64,000 nucleotides of DNA from Taxawa tesnikishii (nom. ined.). Lineage: Eukaryota; Ascomycota; Dothideomycetes; Dothideales. The stretch lies in the NCBI GenBank assembly GCA_030247885.1, contig JAPDRO010000017.1:248001-312000 (forward strand), in the 5' to 3' direction. The position numbers and the translations under genes are program-made. Positions 38,687 to 50,466 of this stretch are shown piece by piece (position 1 is the first letter of the stretch; every line of letters starts with the position of its first letter). The notes below the pieces were generated by a model. That model was not told the origin of the DNA, made no database searches, and saw only the letters and a program-made list of their open reading frames with translations.

Positions 38687-40143
38687 ATGGGACTTCCTCA
38701 GCAGCAGAACGCAGCGGTAAAGCAAGGCGAAGGCCATTCCTCAACCGCACCTGTCCAGCAGGTAGCCGTCCCACAGGAGCCCGGTCCAGGGCAAATCCTT
38801 GTCAAAATCAACTGGACGGGTCTCTGTGCGAGCGATAAATCTCTCATTCACGATGAATGGGCTGGCCAAGGCATCAAGGCAAGCTGTTGCTCAAATTATC
38901 CTACTAGGATACTGGTTTGCTAACACATCGGAACTAGATGATGGAGCAATCAAAGGGAATTGCGGGACACGAAGGTGCTGGTGAAGTTGTAGCGGTAAAT
39001 CCGGATGTTCAACACCTATGGAAGATAGGTGACCGCGCAGGCGTGAAATGGGTCGCCAGCGTATGCCGGGACTGCGAGTTCTGCACGTACGTCGTAGTTG
39101 GGACATTGGTTGAGCGAGGGCTGACGGTCCCCCTTGTCAGAAATGGGAGCGATGAGCTTCAATGTCCGAAACAACTCAACTCTGGTTTTAGCACTCCAGG
39201 CACGTTTCAAGAATACTGTCTCTCTGACGCGCAGTATACGACAAGGTGTGTTCGTCGTTCGAGTAGTCTAGCATTGTGTAACTGACTTGAGAAGGCTCCC
39301 GGACGGTGTGTCGGACGAAGAAGCAGGCCCGATCATGTGCGGCGGTGTCACGGCATATGTTGCCATGAAGCGCAGTGCAGTGAAGCCAGGGCAATGGTCA
39401 GTCTTTTGATCGTTGTTGATGTGTACGTGTCGTCAGCGATACTGAACTCTCTTTCAGGGTCGTGGTCATTGGCGCTGGAGGCGGGCTAGGTCACTGTAAG
39501 GCACATTCTTCCCCGATTGAAGCACTATGCTGACTACCGCGTAGTGGGGGTTCAGTATGCCAAAGCCATGGGCATGAGGGTACGGAAGATCCCAACACTC
39601 TCAAGTGCAAGACGTGCTAATGCTGTTCAGATCATTGCAATAGACGGAGGCGAGGAAAAAGAGAAATTGACCAAGGACCTCGGAGCAGAGCACTTCATCG
39701 ACTTCCAGAAAACGAAGGACTTAGCTGCCGAGGTTCAGAAGCTCACAACTTACGGTGCTCACGGCTGCGTCGTCTTCAGCGCCGTCAGATCTGGCTACGA
39801 ACTCGGACCACACACACTGAGGCCCGGCGGCACTATGGTGGCAGTTGGATTGCCGGCTGATGGCACTGTGCTTGCCGGTGCTTCGCCCATCATGCTCGCT
39901 ATGAAGAGGTTGAACATTGTCGGAAGTGTGACTGGAACATTGAAAGACGTGGAGGAGGCGCTAGATTTTACGGCACGCGGACTCGTGCACGTGAGTATTC
40001 AGCATGCCATGGTAGATCGACAGTCGACTGATTTCTCGCAGCCCATTTTGACAAAAGGAAGTCTCCACGATGTTGACAAGTTCTGTGAGCTTATGGCCGC
40101 CGGTAAGCTGCCAGGCCGTGCAGTGCTTAGAGTAGCAGCGTAG
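38687..40143 (+). CDS. Zinc-dependent alcohol dehydrogenase (ADH1-like, MDR family)
   Basis: NAD(P)-dependent alcohol/aldehyde oxidoreductase. Visible: catalytic zinc ligands Cys in WTGLCASDKSLIH and His in GIAGHEGAGEV; structural zinc cysteines CRDCEFCTNGSDELQC; the coenzyme fold VVVIGAGGGLGHLGVQYAKA; and DEEAGPIMCGGVTAYVA. Seven introns: 38879-38937, 39087-39140, 39246-39294, 39397-39457, 39496-39544, 39580-39630, 39991-40041; exactly 360 residues. The first intron has a GCAAGC donor (GC-AG type), as no GT donor works there. The exon between introns five and six is only 35 nt. Confidence 0.93.
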
Positions 40144-40566
40144 GCGCATCCGCGTGCTTTGGAAGACACTTTGGCTTTGGCGTTGGTTGAAGAACGTCAA
40201 GTTGGACGAACGCTTTTGGGAATCTCGCTAGTAACAGTAGCCCTGTACGACTTGTAGCAATGCGTGAAGAGACATACGCTCTTCCAAACACGCACAATGC
40301 TACCTCTTTTCTTCAAAGCTCAGCGATACCTATGACCCTGCATGACCCCAGGCCGGGGAAATGGATGGATAGATCTGCGCTAGCCCCCACACTGTTTGCA
40401 CCCCGCATCATCGCATCCGAAGCGGTGCCTCGGTCTGCCAATTTCCCTAGAACTTGTTGTGTACACACACAGGTTCCATTGTAGATTGAGATCCTTCCCT
40501 CGGCTTCTCTGCAGAGGGAAGCAACAGGAAGAGCAGATCGTCTCTTCTTCCATTGCGTACCTCACC
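40144..40566. other. Intergenic region upstream of the acyl-CoA synthetase
   Basis: About 420 nt between tandem genes on the plus strand, presumably the 3' UTR of the dehydrogenase and the promoter of the ligase. Nothing else seen. Confidence 0.45.
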
Positions 40567-42582
40567 ATGGCGCACTTCTTCCGAGACGACCATCTCAAGC
40601 GTCCTTCGAGCTTCAACTTCGCCACAGATGTAGTCGACTACTGGGCTGAACCGCCACTCAGGGCAATGTATTGGGTCTCACAGGATGGGCAGACGCAGAG
40701 ATCTCTCATATGCCTACTTCAGCAGACAATCTCACCGCTTAGCAGTTTTGTTGCGGGAGAAACTGGGGGTCGAGGAGGGCGAGAGGATGCTAATGATCCT
40801 ACCTCGACTGCCGATTTGGTGGTGAGTCAAGCGAGAGAAGAGGGTTAGGAGTTTCCAAAGCACAATGTACAGTAGGGCTTAACCGATCCTTGCAGGGAAC
40901 TTGCAACAGCAGCACTGCGAAGCGGTGTCGTTGTGTGTCCGGCCACGACGTTGTTGGTTGCCGAAGACATCAAGTATCGCTGTGAAAGGTCTGGCGCGTC
41001 GATCTTTGTGGGCGATGCGGTCAGTGTCGAGAAATTTCTGAGGGTGAGGAAGCAATGCCCGCAGGTTAGGGTAGTGCTGCAAGTCGATGGAGGAGACCAG
41101 AGCGGAGTTCTGGATCTGGAGAAAGAACTTGCTGCCGTTCCGGAGAATGCTGTGTACCAAGGTTCTAAACCGGACGTAAGGGCGCCGGCTATTATTTACT
41201 TCACTTCAGGTAGGTGTTGGAATAGGGCAATCGGATGGCGTTCACGTGGCGGTACAACAGGCCTTGGGCCGGACTTGACTGAGTGTTTGAGCACTACTTT
41301 CAATTCCCAACCTTTGTAGATGTCGAAATCCAAGGTTAACACCGTACTTCAGGGACAACAGGCCATCCCAAGATGGTCCAGCACAACCACATCAGCTACC
41401 CCCTCGGGCACACCATCACCGGTAAACATTGGCTCCGTCTCGCTCCCGGGAAGTTGTACTGGAACCTTTCCGAACAAGGTTGGGCGAAGGCCGCCTGGTC
41501 GTTTTTCGGTTCCTGGAATTGCGGCGCTGCGCTATTTGTGCACGACGATAGATCGGCGTTCAATGGGCAGACAACTGTCGATATGCTGCACAAATACCCT
41601 ATCACGACCTTATGTGCGCCCCCGACGGTCTACCGACAGCTCGTGTTGGATGGAATGCGGAAATATTTCAAGAGTTGTCCGCCTAATGCCTTGGAGCACT
41701 GCACCGGTGCCGGTGAGCCACTAAACGCGGAAGTCATTCGCTTGTGGAAGGACATGAGTGGGATCGAGATCCGCGACGGTTATGGGCAGACGGAGACCGT
41801 ACTCATTTGCGGCAATTTTGCTGGATCCAAGGTCAAGCCTGGGAGTATGGGACGGCCTTCTCCAGGAGTCCCTCTTGAGGTTATAGACGACAACGGCAAG
41901 GAGTGTCCTGTTGGGGTTGAGGGCGATATTGCACTGGAGGTCATTCCGGAAAGTCCTGGCACAGATGACTTCTTCGGCATCTATGACGGGTACCTCAATA
42001 ACGACGGGACGTTAGACCGGCGGTTGGAAGCCGCTTCAGGTGACCCGACTGGCCATTTGCTCTTTTATCGAACCGGAGACCGCGCCACTCGAGATGAGGA
42101 TGGATACTTTTGGTTCGTAGGTCGCAACGACGATGTCATTAACAGCTCTGGGTACCGAATAGGTAAGTGTGCGAAATCTGTAACCGTAACCGATCGGAGC
42201 CTGATCTGCAGCCAGGTCCGTTCGAAGTAGAGTCAACACTCAAGAAGCACGCTGCTGTGGTGGAGTCTGCCGTCGTCTCCTCACCTGATCCGGACCGGGG
42301 AGAGGTCGTGAAGGCTTTCGTTGTATTGACTTCGCAATACCAGAACCAACAAGGTGATGAGCTTGTGAAAGAACTGCAAGATTTCTGCAAGGAGCAGGCG
42401 GCACCGTACAAATACCCAAGGAAGATTCAGTTTGTGGAGCCCAATTTCCTGCCAAAAACGGTAGGTGATGACTGGACGGATGCTTGCATAACTTGCCACT
42501 GATACCCTCTCAGATATCCGGGAAAATCAGAAGGAGCGAACTGAAGAAGATGGAGTGGTCTCAGCCGAAGGCGAGGTTATGA
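40567..42582 (+). CDS. Medium-chain-type acyl-CoA synthetase (AMP-forming)
   Basis: ANL-superfamily enzyme that adenylates a carboxylic acid and makes the CoA thioester; substrate unknown. Motifs in order: P-loop [72 protein letters not shown] and, near the end, the catalytic lysine region [13 protein letters not shown]. Introns 40822-40895, 41210-41352, 42163-42215, 42461-42513. One frame change near 40698-40702, fitting two lost bases in a GA repeat ([12 protein letters not shown]), brings the total to exactly 564 residues. The 143-nt second intron is the longest here. No peroxisomal SKL-type end; likely cytosolic or mitochondrial. Confidence 0.93.
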
Positions 42583-43413
42583 ACAGGCTTCGTCCACTCA
42601 CGTCTTGACGTTGCCGAACAATCATGGCCTAGAATAAACGGTCGTCCACACGGTGCATCATTCTCTTACAGAGAGCTTTTTCCTGACAGCGTGGACTTCG
42701 TTTCGTCTAGACAGCCTCTTGAGTGACGGGATTCACCATCAGCCTCCGCCTTTTCTACATTGGCTTATGCAACGTGAAAGCTTGATTAAATTGCAAGAAA
42801 AAGATTACTTCCACGTTCGGCCATAGGCGGCTGAGAACTGGGCATCCCGTTCGCTCTGCCATACATAAGCAGTCGACCGACGAGCTAGTACTACAATCGG
42901 TGACGGTGTGGGAATCCTCGTTACTGAACGTTTTGTTCTGCTCTTTTGCTGCCTATGAAATCCTTACGTGTCGTGCACAACCGCCAGCTGTAAGATCGGG
43001 AAGCCTTGAATTCAGGCGGCACCTCGGATAACCGCTGCGAGCTGCTGAATCCTGGGTCACGTGTCTCGACCAGGATGATCCTGATGATGCACCAACATCT
43101 CTAAGGAAAGAAGAAGCAGCTTTAGCGATGTTGGGAGGTAAGCATGTGTCGAGTGAGCAGTAACCAAAGCTTTAATGCTAACCATCGCATAGAGCGCCAG
43201 ACTGAAGTCCCACTTCGGTCCTGATCAATCGGAGGTCGCCCGTTCGGTCCGGGCAAGCTGTGTTGGAATGTAACGTGGGTGGTCAATTCGATAGAGGTGA
43301 CAAACAGTCTTTCTCTTTTCTCTGGTTCCGGAAGGCTCCGCTGATTGCTCTACCTACCTTGATAGACGTAGAGAGATATTACGTCTGCGTGGCGAAGAAC
43401 ACCAACAACTGCG
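42583..43413. other. Convergent intergenic region, no gene seen
   Basis: About 830 nt between the ligase stop and the CWC25 stop. It includes both 3' UTRs; the middle part has no recognisable content. Confidence 0.45.
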
Positions 43414-44453
43414 TCACCTTCCGGGACTCCTCGACCGTCTTCGGTGCTCGGTGCGGGAAGATTGATGTCTGTGTTCTCGACTCTTGCTTCTGTGCCGACT
43501 TCTACTTCTGTGGCGATCATGGCGTGACCTTCGACGATCCTTGTCACCGCGTTTCTCTCCGTGCTCCCTCATCGGAGTGTTGAGACTAAAGCCCTCAAGA
43601 CTATCTACGCTGCGACTGCGACGTCGATGAAGATGCTTCCATTCCGTCCTTCGCTGCCTTTCCTGAGTACGTTTGAGCTCCTCCAGTTCCTGTACCTTTT
43701 CTTTCTGCCACTTCTCTCTGTCTTTCTCGGCTTGTTTGAGTTGGGCTTGCGCTCTCTGCATGAATGCTATGGGATCGTTGGCGCTGGTTCTCATCTGCTC
43801 ACGCTCCTTTCTTCTGGGGTCTTCGTTGCCCCAGACGTCTTTGCTCGGTTCCGTTGTTGTAATTGAGGATGTATCGCCTTTTGTCTGCGCTGCGTACCAA
43901 GGATTTTGCAGCCCCTCTTATAGCCAGCCGCATCACTGAAGCGCACTGTGTAATTGTCCTCGTACTCCTTCCTCTTCTTGGCTATTTCCGCGTCCGCCTC
44001 GGCGTTTCTCTCGGCTTTACGGATCTCGCGCTCATCGGGCGCTGGGAACAAGTTGATGTGTCCTGTATGATCGAGCAAAGGCGCGTCCGAGGTGGAGTGT
44101 GTGGTTAACGTCGTTCGTGCTTGCTCTCCAGCCTCAGCATCTTCCCGTGCGTAGCGTATATCCCTGGCGGTGTCGTCTTCGCCGCGTAGTCTCCGTCTCT
44201 TGCGGTCCCGACCCCTGCCATCGTATCTTCCACTTCTTTCCCGTTTGGGCGATGTATCTGCCGCTTCCTCGGGTAACGGCGGAGGTACTTCACCCCTCAA
44301 TATAGCTGTTCGACGCGCCGCATCGATCTCTTGCATGCGCTGCTCCTCGGCCTCTTCGCGTGCGGTGGCGGCAGCTTCATCGCGCCGCACGCGCTCGATA
44401 TTGTCCTTGTTGTATACGTTCCAGGATTTCTTGCCCAGCAGGTGGAGAGGCAT
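43414..44453 (-). CDS. CWC25: Pre-mRNA-splicing factor CWC25
   Basis: Spliceosome component required for the first catalytic step after Prp2 action. The start MPLHLLGKKSWNVYNKDNIE is the CIR N-terminal domain; DHTGHINLFPAPD and RFSDAAGYKRG lead into LQNPWYAAQTKGD, all characteristic. The middle is Arg/Glu-rich, and the tail is RS-rich (RRRSRHDRHRSRSRHRSKS). No intron is needed. One frame change near C43912-43915 fits one lost base; corrected length is exactly 346 residues. Divergent from the FlbE-like gene. Confidence 0.92.
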
Positions 44454-45152
44454 GGTGAGTGAGTGCTAATATAATACCCTGGTGCTATAACGGCTGTGCT
44501 AGTGTGTTGTTTGTTCAGGTTCCGCGGGTGGAACAATCTCGTTTGCAAGGTCAGCATCAGACTTGAGTCGAGATGACCGTGAGACCGCACAAGGATGCCA
44601 GGGATTGGAAGGCGGTCAACAGCCAATCGGGGAATACGACACGCCCAATCGTCCTAATTGGGAAGGGACTGTTGCTAAAGATGGGAATAGGGCAAAGCGT
44701 GGCTTTACCGGTCGCGTGGCATCGGGGCCGGACAGCTTTTGGTGGAGCTGGACTAGCTCCAGCTGGCCTTGCGACGGTTCATATCGATTGCTCTGAAGAG
44801 AACTTGCGGGCTGTGGGCTGTGGGCTGTGGGCTGTGGGCTGTGTGTTACCCACGCGACGCGCCTGTGTTTCCCGATCTCCTCTTCTGTAGACTAGCCATA
44901 TTCATCTTGCTTACTATCCTCTGCTTCTCCTCGGGTCTGCGTGCGATATTCTTTTCTGAAAGTTTACTACCCATAGCATGGTTATCTAGCTACTCACACT
45001 TGTACAAACAGCACGCCAGACTCCCACCACCAGGCGCAACGGTTCTGACTGATCCAATTAATCGGTTGTCCACCGGATCCTCCATCGGACCTGCATCGTT
45101 TTCCTTGCGGGGAGTCTCTTAATCCCACTCAAACCTCTCTCACCCCTTCAGC
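44454..45152. promoter_or_regulatory. Divergent promoter region, CWC25 (-) and FlbE-like (+)
   Basis: About 700 nt between two start codons, with a five-copy heptamer repeat in the middle. No coding frame is convincing. Confidence 0.5.
44808..44842. repeat. Five tandem copies of GGGCTGT
   Basis: Perfect 7-bp unit repeated five times (35 nt) in the shared CWC25/FlbE-like upstream region, about 310 nt before the FlbE-like start. It is not a telomeric repeat. Confidence 0.95.
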
Positions 45153-46245
45153 ATGCCCGTCTACCTCCTTCACGGTTTCCGCTGGCCCAGGCCGCTAATT
45201 CGCATCCACATCATTCTTCAGAATTTGGACGACGCAGCAGCAGAATGGCTCGTTGCGCCGGCCACCACCGCGGCGTTGCGCCGTAACTTTGAAGAATTGT
45301 ACCCAGACGTCATGGAGCACCTGCAGCAATTGCGCTTCGTTGAGCAATACGACCCCAACGACACATCTCCCGGCGCAGGATCACAGCCATACGCCTACGT
45401 TGCCGATGTGGTAGAGGAAGTCAAGTTAGGAGTTGACGTGGAAGAGGTCAGAGGGAAGGGCGTTGCGAATGAGCAGTGGAGCAGCATGATGGAATTGCGA
45501 GACAAGCTCGCGCCGGACGAGAAAGTTGGCTGGTTCGTAGTCGTGTGCGGAGACGAGGAGAGGTGGGCACCGCCGACGGTCGGCCTGTTGCAAACTGGTG
45601 GACACAATGGCATGAGCAGCTACAGGAACAGCGAGGCGGGGAGCGAGCATTCGGTGAACAGTGAGGTGAGCAGCTGTGATAGTTTGTGGAGAACCTCAGT
45701 TGCTGACTGTGAGCGCAGCGGAAACCGACAAGCCCACAGTCTCCGCAAAGAGGAATTAAGAAGTGGTTCGGATCGAGGAATAGTCTCAGCAAGAGGAAAA
45801 GGTGAGAACATTAGAAACGTTAAGATCATACAAGCAGCACCTAAGTCCTTGACCAGCCGATCCAGCATGAGGGGCGACTACAATCGCTCAGATTCTGACC
45901 GCTCGAACATCAGCCCCCCGCGCCTCCATTGCCCGGTACAGCTGCGTAGGAGGCATTTCCTCCGTCCATGAAGACTTGACACAGACGACCCCTCCTTTGG
46001 TTCAGGTAGCGAGGAGTCCGGGAGGACGGCTGGGAGTTTGGCGAAAGGTCCTGGCAGAAACGCTTTCTTTGCGTGGCCCCAAGAAGGCAACAAGTGTATC
46101 CGCTAGCTTGAGCGAGCGTGTAGGCGGGATGCGGGATTGGATTAGAAGGTCACGGCCGTTTGGAAGGTACGGAGGATACACAGGCGCAACGGATGCGCCT
46201 TTGTTTAATGGAACGGAGCTGGAAAGTCCTTGCTTCTTTCGATGA
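45153..46245 (+). CDS. FlbE-like developmental regulator
   Basis: FlbE acts upstream of brlA in Aspergillus conidiation, with FlbD, at hyphal tips. The start MPVYLLHGFRWPR, then IRIHIILQNLDDAAAEWLV, LRFVEQYDPNDTSPGAGSQP and YAYVADVVEEVKLG, matches that family as I know it. Introns 45666-45718 and 45802-45856; between them the exon reads RGIKKWFGSRNSLSKRK, a conserved-looking basic motif. The third exon continues through the C6 run at 45914-45919, where the frame must shift (one base too many or two too few), into ASIARYSCVGG ... DWIRRSRPFGRYGGY and stops at 46245. About 327 residues, longer than the roughly 200-220 of Aspergillus FlbE. The N-terminal half is secure; the C-terminal splicing and shift are inference. 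Confidence 0.75.
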
Positions 46246-46761
46246 GACCACGGTCCGTTCATGGATCTGGACATCAAGAAGTACGATATATGCCAAACCC
46301 CCAGAAGAAGATAGGATACTAAACATGGGTAGTGGATAATGAACTTGGAATGGTTGTACCCATCCATGCAGTCTGTGCCGTATTCGTGAGTGCCTCGAGA
46401 CAAACACATCAATGGTTTGAGTTCGCCAATGCCGAAAAGCTCCTGCCTCTGCATCTGCATCTGCATCTCAGATGCTCATTTGATGTGCAAACAGTCGTAC
46501 CTAGGCCCTTCACTCGTAAACAGAATAGCGGAGGCCCGTGCTCCCATCCGATCAAGCCGGGTTGTATGATGTATCCTAGACGCCAAGGCCTTGTTGCACC
46601 GCATCGCATCGCATCACCACCGCCGCTGATTCGGTCAATCAACAGACGCTCATTTCTCCTTGCATGCAGCTTTAGCCAGATCTTATATGACAAATAGTCA
46701 GATTCCCTACCATATCATTACACGGCCAACCGAGCCAACAGCTTGCGCTTCATAATACAGC
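46246..46761. other. Intergenic region upstream of SYP1
   Basis: About 515 nt between tandem genes. A few CTGCAT/GCATC word repeats occur at 46449-46470. No gene seen. Confidence 0.45.
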
Positions 46762-49700
46762 ATGGAGCGGCAAGAATACCCAGCAATGCTGGTTGGTACC
46801 ACTCTTTCATCTACCACGCTTGAAACTGGGGAAGCTTACCGTGTACGACAGGCGACACTCTCGCCGGGCCAGGCGGTGGACGTTTTGAATGATCGCATGA
46901 GACAGGTTGGAACGCTCAATGCCCATATCGCCGACTGGCTTAAAGTAAACCCGCGCCTGCCGACCACCAATTGCACCTCGCTTACAAGGCATTGCAGGAG
47001 CGCAGACAGCTGGAAGAGCAGTACTCGGCCGGCCTTCGAAGGCTGGCCAGGCGCCCTCCTCCAGGCGACGACTCCGAGCTTGGGTACGTCCAAGAGGGCC
47101 TTGCGCCTGTGATACAGATTCATGCGCTGACCTGGAACAGCATCTTCTCCGTACCCTGGTCCACCCTTACCAATGCCCTCGACACGCTTGCCGACTCCCA
47201 CCACGTGCTGTCACAAAAGATCGCGTCCGATGTCGAAATCCCGTTGCGAGAGTTTGCGACCAAAGACCGCGAGATGCAGGCCATGTCGACCATCCAAGGT
47301 AACCTAGCTGCTATGGCACGCGAGATCGAGAATGCGCAGAAGAGGAAGGCAAAGGGCAAAGGCTCGGGTGATCTGGAGAGCGCGCAGTCGCAGTGGGACA
47401 ACCAGGCGCCGTATGTCTTCGAGACGCTGCAGGCCGTTGATGAGACGCGACTGAATCACTTGCGTGATGTCTTGACGCAGTTTCAAACTCACGAGGTGGA
47501 TCAAATAGAGCGTAACAGGGTCGCGGCTGAGCAGTGTCTTAATGTACTACTCACTGTAGAGACAGCGGACGAGATCAAGACGTTTGCGCTCCGAACAACA
47601 AGTGAGAGGCCGGTAGTGGAGCGCCAGATAAGTAGGCCTTCAATTGTCGGTCCTTCTCCTTCTACGCCTTCTATTCAGGCGGATGACAGAAGCGAAAGAT
47701 CTGCCTCTGGTATGCGCGCATTGACCCGAATTCAGAACCTATATGCTGACAGACAGCAGTAGCCGAAACGCCAGCACCCTCGCATAGCAAAGTAAAGGGC
47801 CTCAAGAGGCTCGGTACAGTACTTGGCCGACGACGTGAAAGCAAAATTCCTGAGAGATTGTCTGAGTCACCAGAGCGCAAATCACGTTTCGGTGCTGGGG
47901 CGTTCAGTTCTTTGTCCGGGAGGCACGGAAAGGGCGAGAAGTTGGCACCCACACTAGAAGCGCCCCAGGAATCCACGCAGGAAAGACCACGCTCGCCTTT
48001 GCGACAGGCTTCCTCGCCTAAACCCGAACAGACGTACGCTCCTCCGATGAGTCCTCCTCCTGGGCGAAGAGAACAACCGGCAACCAACGGTACGACATCG
48101 CCGCCACCGGTATCACAGCCAGCTCCTGTTACCAACGTACCGAACGGTCATGCGGCTGATCTTACAGATCTCGCTATCGAACCTATGCAGCCGAGCGCTC
48201 CTGAGCCCGCGCCAGCTGCCCGTACTTACGTAAGTTGTAGTTCTCCATTGTGTGTAAACTGGCTGATACGTTTGTTAGCCCGTTCAGGATGATGAAATAA
48301 CCCCTGCGCCTCCTCGTCCTTTCGACCCGCCTCGCCCGGCTCCTCAGGCTCGTGCCCTTGATCCAATCTCCCAAGCGGAGCAGGAAGCTGCAGAGTAAGT
48401 GAGCAATGCATCTGAAAGAATACCCGAGACTCACATCTCGCAGATTCAACGAAACCACAACTCCGCAATTCAAGGTAGACATAAAAATGCCCCGATCTCT
48501 GAAGACGCCGGAGATGCGGATGCATTGAACAATGTAGCTAACACATTGAGGATGGTACGTTTGCGGGTTCAAATTTCTATAAGATAATGCTCACATCCTT
48601 GTAGCAAGCCCCTCCACCAACTTCTAGGAGAACAGGCACTGTGCGTGGCCGTCGCGATGGTAGGGCCAGCGTGTACAGCCCTACGCTCGAGCCGACTCCT
48701 GCTGCTGCATCCGAAGCTCCTCCTGCAGTACAGTCAGTGCAGGAAGTGCAGGAGCTTGAGGCCGCACCTCTTCAGGCAGCGCCGGCACCAGCGCCGGCAC
48801 CAGCCCCAGCCCCTTCGGTTGCACCTATCATTACTGCCCAACCTCAAGCCGCTCCGGCTTTCCCATCTCCAGGAGCCGGTACATCTGCGTTTTCTCCGTT
48901 CAGCCATAGCGCGTCTACAACCTTACCTGTCGCGACTTCTCCTACCAGGCCGCTCTCACGTGCTTTGGGTGACGAGTATTTCGGATCGGACAACCAGTCT
49001 ATCCGGTCTGGCAGGTCTTTGACCAGGACTACAAGCCAGACCACTAGGCATCCAGACTTGCACGAGCCAGGTCTAAATTCATCGATTGTAGAGACTGTCA
49101 GTGCCTGGTTCGAGCATGGTCAGGTTACCCGAAGCGTAGTCATTGGCGAAGTGGCGCTGGCGTACAACACCACCGACCTATCCACCTCTCTCGGCACCGA
49201 ATCCATCCGTCTCGAGAACTACCTCGCGCTCGAAAAAGTCGCGCCCAACCCGACCTTCGTCATCGTCACCTACGATCGCCCCGGCGAGTACACCATCAAC
49301 CTCGCCAACATCACCAAACCCCAGGTGGCCTTCAAATATCAACTCCGCCTCGACGACTCCCACCTCGCTTCCCAGGCGCCCCTGCTTGTTACCCCGCATA
49401 CAAGATCGAGCCCACGCAGACCTCGGTCATTGTGTCTTACAGCCTCAACCCGGCCTTCGCCCTACGTGGAAGACAGAGCATCACGTTGAGCAACGTGACC
49501 CTGGTCCTGCACCTCGAGGGCGCGAAAGCGACGGCCTGCCAGTCCAAACCCGTGGGCAACTTCTCCCGCGACCGCAACCTGATCTACTGGCAGCTGGGCG
49601 ACGTCACGCTGACCGCGGGCGCGGCTCCGCAGAAGATGCTCGCTCGCTTCACTACTGAAGGGCAAGCGACAACGGGAAGAGTGGAAGCGAAGTGGGAGCT

Positions 49701-49866
49701 GACTGGTGAGAATGCGAGGGGACTTGGCAGCGGATTGGCGGTTAGCTATAGAGAAGGAGACGGCGCGGCGGATCCGTTTGCTGATGAAGGGGATGTGAGG
49801 ACGACTTGGAAGGAGGCGAATGGGGTGAAGAAGTTGAGTGCGGGTACTTATACCGCGTCGTCGTGA
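46762..49866 (+). CDS. SYP1: Syp1, F-BAR and mu-homology-domain endocytic adaptor
   Basis: Early endocytic adaptor of the muniscin (FCHo/Syp1) family that bends membrane and binds cargo at clathrin sites. N-terminal F-BAR: VEVLNDRM-type start (VDVLNDRMRQVGTLNAHIAD), YKALQERRQLEEQYSAGLRR, LADSHHVLSQKIASDVEIPL, QAPYVFETLQAVDETRLNHL. Then a long Pro/Ser/Ala-rich linker with an AP-rich repeat, and a C-terminal muHD (SSIVETVSAWFEHGQVTRSV ... SYSLNPAFALRGRQSITLSN ... GRVEAKWELTGENARGLGSG). Introns 47710-47762, 48230-48278, 48395-48443, 48555-48604. Frame changes at A46942-46944, A48483-48487 and C49392-49395 each fit one lost base; corrected length is exactly 968 residues. Confidence 0.92.
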
Positions 49867-50466
49867 GCGACGGGAGCGGAAGGGTGGAGGGACTGTGTAG
49901 AGGTGGAAGAAGGGTTGTAATACTTATACAGACCGTACATGAGCAGGAGGTCGAGATGCAGTAGAACGAGTCCCATTGCTCCTGGGGAGATTGTGTTTCG
50001 GAAAAGAGCAAGTTTTTGCAGGAGCATACATGGGAGAAGTTCCAATGCACTCTGCGGCAATAATCTATCATTACAGTCATACATGCCCGCTTTGTTCTAT
50101 CCCAACCAACAGAACGCCCCTTCAAGTCCATGGTACAAGATTCTTCTTGAAGTCACTGCCTTCTACCAGTCTCAAACGATCTCTGTTACGTTCGTCCTCA
50201 CACTCAACCCCTTCCCGGCCTCCTTATCTCCTTCTGTCCCATGCGAGCACGGCTTTGGACGTAAGCACACCCTGCAGTACCGAGGCAGCTCTCCGTTCGG
50301 ATGTGTCGGTACGTCCTCGTCACGGTCTTCGTATCCATCACAGCCAGCTCCCTCGTGTATCATTCGGTTTTGGTGCAGGAAACCGTCCAGCAGCCATGCC
50401 GCGGGTGCACATGTGGATTTGTTGAACGCTTGCGACAACGCTAGATATAGCAGCTAATTCGCTTGC
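49867..50466. other. Intergenic, convergent
   Basis: About 600 nt between the SYP1 stop and the end of the disrupted membrane-protein gene. A plus-strand open frame of about 170 codons at 49939-50457 has no recognisable feature and I do not call it. Confidence 0.4.

Noticed and set aside
44808-44842. Telomere-like repeat
   Set aside because: The unit GGGCTGT differs from fungal TTAGGG and the site is internal between two housekeeping genes.
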